DNA from: Stenotrophomonas sp. SAU14A_NAIMI4_8 | GTDB taxonomy: Bacteria > Pseudomonadota > Gammaproteobacteria > Xanthomonadales > Xanthomonadaceae | Assembly: GCF_003086695.1 (NCBI RefSeq) | Contig: NZ_CP025999.1 | Location: forward strand, 304,320-368,319 | Direction of reading: 5' to 3' | Length of the DNA stretch: 64,000 bases | Shown: piece after piece, positions 58,594 to 64,000 of the stretch | How positions within the stretch are numbered: position 1 is the first letter of the stretch | How the letters are laid out: every line of letters begins with the position of its first letter | The notes under the pieces: model-generated | Database searches by the model: none | What the model saw: the letters and a program-made list of their open reading frames with translations, nothing else | What the model was told of the DNA's origin: nothing | Program-made: the position numbers and the translations under genes

Positions 58594-61419
58594 TTAGAAG
58601 CGCTGCTGGTACTTCATGTACATGAAACGACCGATGTCGAAGCCGCCGTAGTAGACGAAGCTGCTGTTCGGCTGGCTGTACATGATCGGACCCTGGTGGT
58701 CGAACACGTTGTTCAGGCCCAGCGAAACGGTGCCATCCCACGGCAGGGCGTAACGCACCTGCAGGTCGTGGAAGGTGTTCGAACCCACCTTATTGGTCGG
58801 CGAGGCATCGGTGTAGGCCGAGCTGAAGCCCGGCATGTTGCACTCGTCCATGTAGGAGCACTTCTCCTTCATGCTGGAGTAGTAGCGCGCGGTCCAACCG
58901 ATGCCCAGGTTGCCGTACTGCCAGTCCAGGTTGAAGGTCGAACGCACGCGGAAGTTGCCGCCCCAGCTGGTCAGCTGTTCCACCGGGGTGGTCGCGGCGT
59001 TGTCGTTACGCTGCTCCAGGTAGTCGGTGTAGGTGGTGTTCCAGGTGACGGCGAACTTGCCGAACGCAGTTTCCGGCAGGCGGTAGCGCGCGCTGATGTC
59101 ATAGCCGGCGGTTTCGCGGTAGCCGGCGTTGACCAGCGAACGGTCCAGCGCATTGACCTGGCCGTTGCTGCCGCGGGTGAAGCGGCCGCACGCAGCGTCC
59201 GAACCCTGCACGTAGCACTGTTCCAGGATGTTGGTGGCCGACTCGCCAACGATGGCGTTGTCGATGCGGATCTTCCACCAGTCCAGGCTCAGGTCCAGGC
59301 CCTGCACGAAGTCGGGGCTGTAGACCAGGCCGACGGTCCAGGTCTTGGCGGTTTCCGGCTTCAGGTTCGGGTTGGAACCCGAATTGAAATCGGTGGTGGC
59401 CTGCTGGCCCGGCTTGCTGGCCACGCTGCCATCGCTGTTGAGCTGGCGGAAGTTGGCCGGCACGTTCAGGGCCTTGCAGCGGGCCGCGACGGTGGCGCTG
59501 GTGGCGGCGGTGCCGAAGGAGGTATCGCACGGATCGGTGAACGAATCGCGGCTGCTGACGGTGCCGCCGTACAGGTCGTCAACGGTCGGCGCACGGAAGC
59601 CGGTGCCGTAGGTGGCGCGCACCAGCAGGCTGTCGATCGGCTTCCACTTCAGGCCGAACTTGCTGTTGGTGGTGGAACCGAAGTTGTTGTAGTCCGAATA
59701 GCGACCGGCCACGTCCAGCGACAGTTCACGGGCGAAGGCCATGTCGGCCAGCAGCGGCACCTGCAGTTCCAGGTAGACCTCGTTGAGCGAGTAGTCGCCC
59801 TGGGTCGGCTGGCCGCTGGTGCCGGCAATCTGGCCGTTCTGCACCATCAGGTCCGGGGTGTAGCGTGCTTCTTCGGTGCGGTGCTCGAAGCCCATGGCGG
59901 CCATGATGTCACCGGCCGGCAGCGAGAACAGCGAGCCGGAGATGTTGGCGCTGGCCACCTTGGTGGTGGTCTGGCTCTTGTCCACGAAGCGGGCGAACAG
60001 GTAATCCTGCACGTCCTGGTTGCTGAGCGAGCCCGGGCCGGTATAGCCCATCGGCGCGGCCGGGTTCCACGGCACGCAGCCGGCAATCACCGCATCGCGG
60101 GTGCCGCAGTAGGCAACGCCGTTTTCGATGAACGACGGGCCCACGGCCAGGTTCACGTTCGGCTGGTACATGCTGCCGGTGCCGACGCGCTCGCCTTCAT
60201 TGCGGTTGTAGGTGTAGCTGACGTTCCAGTCCCAGTAGCGCGAACCGGTTTCGAAGCTGCCTTCCAGGCTCAGGCTGCCGCGCTTGGTTTCCAGGGTGTT
60301 TTCGGTGCCGCGCAGCATCTCTTCGGTGCGGTGCGAGAACAGCACGTCCTGGCCCCACAGGTTGAACGCGCTGTCCTTGGACAGGGCGGCACGGGTGCCA
60401 TTGCGCGACTGCGCGGCGGTGACCGAGTACGGGTAGCCGGCCAGGTGCTTGGTCGATTCGCGCTTGCTGTACATCGCATCGGCAACCAGGCGCAGGTTGT
60501 CGGTGAACGAGAAGCCACCGTTGGCGAACACCGAGGTGCGCTCCAGGCCGGTCAGCAGGCTCATGTTGGTCTTGGTGTTGGCACCATCGGCCGGGTTCGG
60601 CGTGTGGAAGTTCGCCGCATCGGTCGGGTCACCGCCCGGGCCGACGGTCAGTGCCTTGCCACCCACGGTGACGCTGCCCCACGGCGTGGTGCCGTTCAGG
60701 CCGTCATTGGGGTGGCGCGGGCCGTTGACGTAGCGGCTGAACTCGCGCGCGCCGCCCATCACTTCGTCTTCCTTGGTGCGCTCGGCACCCACGCTGAACC
60801 AGCCGCGGTCGAAGGTCTTGCCGAAGGTAGCGCTGTAGGAGCGCTTCTGGCCGTCGCCTTCACCGTACTGGCCGACGTAGACGCTGGCTTCGCCACCGTC
60901 GAAGTTCTTGCGGGTGATGATGTTGACCACACCGGCGATGGCGTCCGAGCCGTACAGCGCCGAAGCGCCGTCGGTCAGCACTTCCACGCGCTCGACGATG
61001 GCCGAAGGAATGGAGGCCAGGTCCGAATAACCGCCGGCGCTGACGCCCATGCGGCGGCCGTCGATCAGCACCAGGCTGCGTTCCGGGCCCAGGTTGCGCA
61101 GGCTGACATACATGCCGCCGAAGTCGCGCGAGGAGGTCAGCGAGGAGGCGCGGCTCATGCTCGGCGAACCGGCAGCGGTCACGTCCTGCAGGATGTCGGC
61201 AACGTTGACGTAGCCCTTCTTCTCGATCTCGGCGCGGTTCAGCGCAACCACCGGCTGGGCGGTTTCGACACTGGCCTGGCGGATGCGCGAGCCGGTGATC
61301 TCGATGCGGTCGAGGTTGGTGGTGTTGTCGCCTGCATCCTGTGCAAAGGCGGGGGTGGTGCAGCTGGCAGCCAGCGCGAGGGTGATCGCGTTGCGCAGCG
61401 GGGTGGTCTTCAGGAACAT
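58594..61419 (-). CDS. TonB-dependent outer-membrane receptor, large
   Basis: A 941-residue receptor. The signal peptide ends near TTPAFAQD (about 26). The TonB-box region is LDRIEITGSRIRQ. The plug (about 50-170) contains LVLIDGRRM and ALYGSDAIAGVVNIITR. The barrel ends YMKYQQRF with the expected terminal Phe. Members with this long form and the GSRIR start import oligosaccharides, peptides or large ligands in xanthomonads; the ligand here is unknown. ATG 61419 is preferred because it starts the signal peptide. Monocistronic, ending at a strong terminator. Confidence 0.92.
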   Translation of the reverse strand: MFLKTTPLRNAITLALAASCTTPAFAQDAGDNTTNLDRIEITGSRIRQASVETAQPVVALNRAEIEKKGYVNVADILQDVTAAGSPSMSRASSLTSSRDFGGMYVSLRNLGPERSLVLIDGRRMGVSAGGYSDLASIPSAIVERVEVLTDGASALYGSDAIAGVVNIITRKNFDGGEASVYVGQYGEGDGQKRSYSATFGKTFDRGWFSVGAERTKEDEVMGGAREFSRYVNGPRHPNDGLNGTTPWGSVTVGGKALTVGPGGDPTDAANFHTPNPADGANTKTNMSLLTGLERTSVFANGGFSFTDNLRLVADAMYSKRESTKHLAGYPYSVTAAQSRNGTRAALSKDSAFNLWGQDVLFSHRTEEMLRGTENTLETKRGSLSLEGSFETGSRYWDWNVSYTYNRNEGERVGTGSMYQPNVNLAVGPSFIENGVAYCGTRDAVIAGCVPWNPAAPMGYTGPGSLSNQDVQDYLFARFVDKSQTTTKVASANISGSLFSLPAGDIMAAMGFEHRTEEARYTPDLMVQNGQIAGTSGQPTQGDYSLNEVYLELQVPLLADMAFARELSLDVAGRYSDYNNFGSTTNSKFGLKWKPIDSLLVRATYGTGFRAPTVDDLYGGTVSSRDSFTDPCDTSFGTAATSATVAARCKALNVPANFRQLNSDGSVASKPGQQATTDFNSGSNPNLKPETAKTWTVGLVYSPDFVQGLDLSLDWWKIRIDNAIVGESATNILEQCYVQGSDAACGRFTRGSNGQVNALDRSLVNAGYRETAGYDISARYRLPETAFGKFAVTWNTTYTDYLEQRNDNAATTPVEQLTSWGGNFRVRSTFNLDWQYGNLGIGWTARYYSSMKEKCSYMDECNMPGFSSAYTDASPTNKVGSNTFHDLQVRYALPWDGTVSLGLNNVFDHQGPIMYSQPNSSFVYYGGFDIGRFMYMKYQQRF

Positions 61420-61684
61420 CCGTGAAATCTCGTGTTTCAGAAAAAAACATGCGCCCGTTCTGTGGGCGCGGAGGGTGCTGCAAACCAACGTGGGGGGCGC
61501 GATTCTAGAGTGTTTTCATTCGTAACTGTTTGTCCCGGCGTGTCACATGCGCGCGAAGATGAATCGCAACCAACAATCCACAGGCTGGATGTGCGCGGCA
61601 TCACGCGCGCGCTGTTTTGCATGCGCAGAGGCATCGATAGCGGCCGATGTTGGGTGATCTGTAATGCGCGTGGTGTGCGGTGGT

Positions 61685-61873
61685 TCATCCACGCATGGCG
61701 TGGATCTACTGCATGGCGCCCGCGCAATGACGGCCGGTGGATCCAGGCCATGCGTGGATGGCGCGAGCCCCGGTGGATCCAGGCCATGCGTGGATGGCGC
61801 GTGCCCCGGTGGATCCACGCCATGCGTGGATGACGCGAGCCCCGGTCCGGTAGATCCACGCCATGCGTGGATG
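61685..61873. repeat. SMAG repeats and three 36-base tandem repeats
   Basis: An inverted SMAG (CATCCACGCATGGCGTGGAT, then CTAC) at 61685-61708 is followed by three tandem 36-base units at 61735-61770, 61771-61806 and 61807-61842, each GGTGGATCCA-GCCATGCGTGGATG-CGCG-GCCCC with a few changes. A GTAG-headed copy follows at 61850-61873. The units are degenerate SMAG palindromes amplified in tandem. Confidence 0.82.
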
Positions 61874-61878
61874 GCGGG

Positions 61879-61910
61879 CAAAAAAAACGGGCGAAGCCTT
61901 CGCTTCGCCC
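61879..61910 (-). terminator. Rho-independent terminator of the ABC permease genes
   Basis: CGGGCGAAG (61887-61895) pairs with CTTCGCCCG (61902-61910); on the minus strand it is followed by eight T (61879-61886), 36 bases past the permease stop. Confidence 0.92.
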
Positions 61911-61945
61911 GCTTACATTCATCACTACCTACACCCGTGCGTTGA

Positions 61946-63262
61946 TCAGGTTTCGCGCAACGCCGTGGTAATCGGCAACCGCGCCGCACGCAGCGCCGGA
62001 AACAAGCCGCCGACCAGGCCGATGCCCAGCGCCCACTTCAACCCGGTCCACAGCAGTTCCGGCGACACATGGAACTTGAACACCACCGCGCTGAAGTTGC
62101 TGCCGATCGTAGACACGCTGTAGCCATTGAACACCAGCCACGCCACCGCGCAGCCCAGCAGGCCGCCCAGCAGCGCCAGCAGCATGGTTTCCAGCATCAC
62201 CGCGGTCACCACCGGCAGGCTGCGGAAGCCGATCGCGCGCATGGTGGCGATCTCGCGCGCACGCGTGGCCACTGCCGCATACATGGTGTTGAGCGCGCCG
62301 AACACCGCGCCCACCGCCATGATCGTGCCGATCACCTTGCCAAGGATGTCGATCAGCTTGGTCAGCCCACCGCCCTGCTTGCTGTAGTACGCACGGGTGG
62401 TTTCCACATCCAGCTTCAGGCGCGGATCGGCGGCAACGGCGGCCTTGAACTGCTCGAAGCCGGGCTTGCCTTCGGTACGCACGCTGATCGACTGCCAGGC
62501 ACTGCGCTGGTAGGTGGTGGCCAGCGTATCGGCGTCGGTCCACAGCTCCGAATCGTGCGCATCGCCGGTGGCGAACACACCCACCACGGTCCAGGTCTGG
62601 TTGCCCAGGGTGAGGGTCTTGCCCACTTCCATATCGCGGAACTGGCCCTGCGCACCCTGGCCGACCACGATCTCGCGCAGGCCGGCGCTGAACTTGCGGC
62701 CCTGCACGATCTTCACCTTGTCATGCACGGCCCAGGCCTGCGGGCCAACGCCGCGGAACTGCGCGTTGACGTCGGTGCCGTCGGCGCGCGAGACCAGGTT
62801 CACCACCTGCGACAGTTCCGGCGACAGCAGCGGGCGGCCTTCGCCATCGCGCGCCACGCCGGGCAAGGTGGACAGGGTGGGCACCTGTTCGCGGGTGATG
62901 ACCGAGTTGGTTTCCGCCTGCGAACCGCCGCGCAGCACGATGGCAGTGGTGTCATCGCCGGTGTTGCTGAGCGTGGCCTGGAAGCCTTCGCCCATGGCCA
63001 GCATGGCCACCAGCACGCCGACCACGCCGGCAATGCCGACCACGATCACCGAGGACGCGCCCCAGCGTTGCGGCAGGCTGGCCACGCCGATGCGGGTGGC
63101 GGCCAGTGCCAGCCGCCCACCGCGGGTCAGCAGCAGCCACAGCGCCAGCAGCAGCGCCACGGCAAGCACGCCAAACCACGGCAGGCCGATCCATAGCACC
63201 AGGCCCACCGCCAGCAGCAGCACGGTGAAGGCGTTGCCGAACCACTTCTTGAGCTTGTTCAT
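61946..63262 (-). CDS. ABC transporter permease, MacB/FtsX type (second copy)
   Basis: A 438-residue inner-membrane permease. It has two N-terminal hydrophobic segments, a further membrane segment (SSVIVVGIAGVVGVLVAMLAM), a large periplasmic MacB_PCD-like domain (about 95-295), and three C-terminal segments with TRAREIATMRAIGFRSLPV, the FtsX coupling motif. It starts 12 bases after the stop of the upstream permease gene, so the two form a heterodimeric permease; the ATPase gene is presumably beyond the right edge. GAGGA precedes ATG 63260-63262. Confidence 0.87.
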   Translation of the reverse strand: MNKLKKWFGNAFTVLLLAVGLVLWIGLPWFGVLAVALLLALWLLLTRGGRLALAATRIGVASLPQRWGASSVIVVGIAGVVGVLVAMLAMGEGFQATLSNTGDDTTAIVLRGGSQAETNSVITREQVPTLSTLPGVARDGEGRPLLSPELSQVVNLVSRADGTDVNAQFRGVGPQAWAVHDKVKIVQGRKFSAGLREIVVGQGAQGQFRDMEVGKTLTLGNQTWTVVGVFATGDAHDSELWTDADTLATTYQRSAWQSISVRTEGKPGFEQFKAAVAADPRLKLDVETTRAYYSKQGGGLTKLIDILGKVIGTIMAVGAVFGALNTMYAAVATRAREIATMRAIGFRSLPVVTAVMLETMLLALLGGLLGCAVAWLVFNGYSVSTIGSNFSAVVFKFHVSPELLWTGLKWALGIGLVGGLFPALRAARLPITTALRET

Positions 63263-63274
63263 GGGGAGTCCTCC

Positions 63275-64000
63275 TCAGCGGCCGGCCAGTGCGTCGACGA
63301 TCTTCAGGCGCTTGGCGCGCAACGCCGGCAGCAGGCCGACGATGATGCCGATCACCACGATCAGGCCCAGCCCCACCAGCCAGGTGGGCGTGGGGACGTG
63401 GGGCGGCAGCATGCCCATGCTTTTCGGGCCGATGGCCGGCAGGATCAGCGCGGCCAGGCCCATGCCGATCAGGCCGCCCAGGCCGATCAGCAGCACCGAT
63501 TCCACCATCACCAGCGCCAACACGGTGCTGTCCTTGAAGCCCAGTGTCTTCAGCGTGGCCAGCTCCGGCACGCGTTCGCGCACGGCCTGGGCCATGGTGT
63601 TGCCGGTCAGCAGCAGCAGGGTGAAGAACACTGCACCCATGATCGAGGTGACGATCATGCCGATATCCGCAAACTGCTTGACGAAGGCCTGCTGGAACGC
63701 CGATTCAGTCTGGGTCTTGGTCTCGTGGTCGGAGTTGGCCGAGATCGCATCGATGGCCTGGGCCACGCGCGAGGCATGGTCCGGGTTGTCCAGGGTGACC
63801 GTGTACCAGCTCACCTGGTTCTTGATGTAGTCGTTGGATTCGTCGAAGTACTTCCAGTTCATCATCAACTGGCGTTCTTCGTTGCCGGCCTGTGCGCGGT
63901 CCTTGGAACGATAGATGCCCTTCAGTTCCAGCGGCCAGTCGTTGCTGCCACCGCGCGGGAAGATGGTGGCCTGCAGCGGAATGGTGTCGCCGATCTTCCA
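63275..64000 (-). CDS. ABC transporter permease, MacB/FtsX type (partial, N-terminus beyond right edge)
   Basis: The 241 C-terminal residues of a MacB/FtsX-type permease. Visible are part of the periplasmic domain (WKIGDTIPLQATIFPRGGSN to about 100), then three membrane segments with the coupling motif ERVPELATLKTLGFKDSTV and the C-terminal LPALRAKRLKIVDALAGR. The frame is open to base 64000. It is the partner of the next permease gene, with a 12-base gap. Confidence 0.87.
   Translation of the reverse strand, partial: WKIGDTIPLQATIFPRGGSNDWPLELKGIYRSKDRAQAGNEERQLMMNWKYFDESNDYIKNQVSWYTVTLDNPDHASRVAQAIDAISANSDHETKTQTESAFQQAFVKQFADIGMIVTSIMGAVFFTLLLLTGNTMAQAVRERVPELATLKTLGFKDSTVLALVMVESVLLIGLGGLIGMGLAALILPAIGPKSMGMLPPHVPTPTWLVGLGLIVVIGIIVGLLPALRAKRLKIVDALAGR

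Larger units (their letters stand above)
61420..61945. other. 526-base region without a gene: promoter plus repeat cluster
   Basis: The part next to the receptor start (61420-61680) presumably holds its promoter; no clear site is assigned. The remainder is SMAG-type repeats (61685-61873) and a terminator (61879-61910). Confidence 0.65.

Noticed and set aside
58564..61425. Long open frame antisense to the large TonB receptor
   Set aside because: No domain or ribosome binding site; the opposite strand has a full receptor with signal peptide, plug, barrel and terminator.
61735..61842. Possible CRISPR array (three 36-base repeats)
   Set aside because: The repeats are contiguous without spacers, derive from SMAG palindromes and have no cas genes nearby.

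Overview
The window is a high-GC gammaproteobacterial chromosome segment, most likely Stenotrophomonas (Xanthomonadaceae). The grounds are GTAG-headed SMAG-type palindromic repeats, an XVIPCD-tagged type IV effector of the Xanthomonadales kind, the PhoP/PhoQ locus and codon use. About 52 genes can be supported, plus one tRNA, one riboswitch, one complete insertion sequence and many short palindromic repeats.

Layout. 1-1.8 kb: pncA (cut by the left edge) and queH, both leftward, behind a cobalamin riboswitch. 1.8-5.9 kb: an FAD-linked oxidase, a patatin-like phospholipase and an unknown gene. 5.9-13 kb: an ScfR-type regulator divergent from a five-gene valine/isobutyrate operon (mmsA, acyl-CoA dehydrogenase, enoyl-CoA hydratase, 3-hydroxyisobutyryl-CoA hydrolase, mmsB) ending in a clear terminator. 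13-16.9 kb: ohr, a CDF cation transporter, a SulP transporter and a small exported protein. 16.9-21.5 kb: LprI/DUF1311-type proteins and a 795-residue effector with cell-wall hydrolase and peptidoglycan-binding modules and a C-terminal XVIPCD; this looks like an effector/immunity module of the Xanthomonadales bacteria-killing type IV secretion system (secretion genes not in the window). 21.5-29.6 kb: orphan antitoxin-like gene, dusA, phoP-phoQ, an MtfA-like peptidase, birA-coaX-SPOR gene. 29.6-32.7 kb: tRNA-Thr followed by a lower-GC patch with a lipoprotein and an N-acetylmuramoyl-L-alanine amidase.

32.7-43.3 kb: polyester-type esterase, divergent TonB receptor, alpha/beta hydrolase, MaoC hydratase, a CrbS-like sensor kinase with a transporter domain, a CrbR-like response regulator and an acyl-CoA ligase. 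Two divergent promoters in this block share an ACCTAGGT-centred palindrome, suggesting one regulon for uptake and activation of hydroxyacid or short-chain acid substrates. 43.3-53.4 kb: mostly housekeeping or unknown genes (DUF3011 protein, ankyrin/NTF2 protein, arginase, entericidin, CsbD, TrpS with a DUF1508-like tail, MBL hydrolase, M28 peptidase). 53.4-54.6 kb: an IS481-family element inserted into a SMAG repeat. 54.6-64 kb: kgtP-like transporter, two EamA-type exporters, a large TonB receptor, a repeat cluster and two MacB/FtsX-type ABC permeases (the second cut by the right edge).

The most notable items are the B12 riboswitch in front of the B12-independent epoxyqueuosine reductase queH, the type IV effector/immunity cluster, and the putative CrbR-linked regulon.
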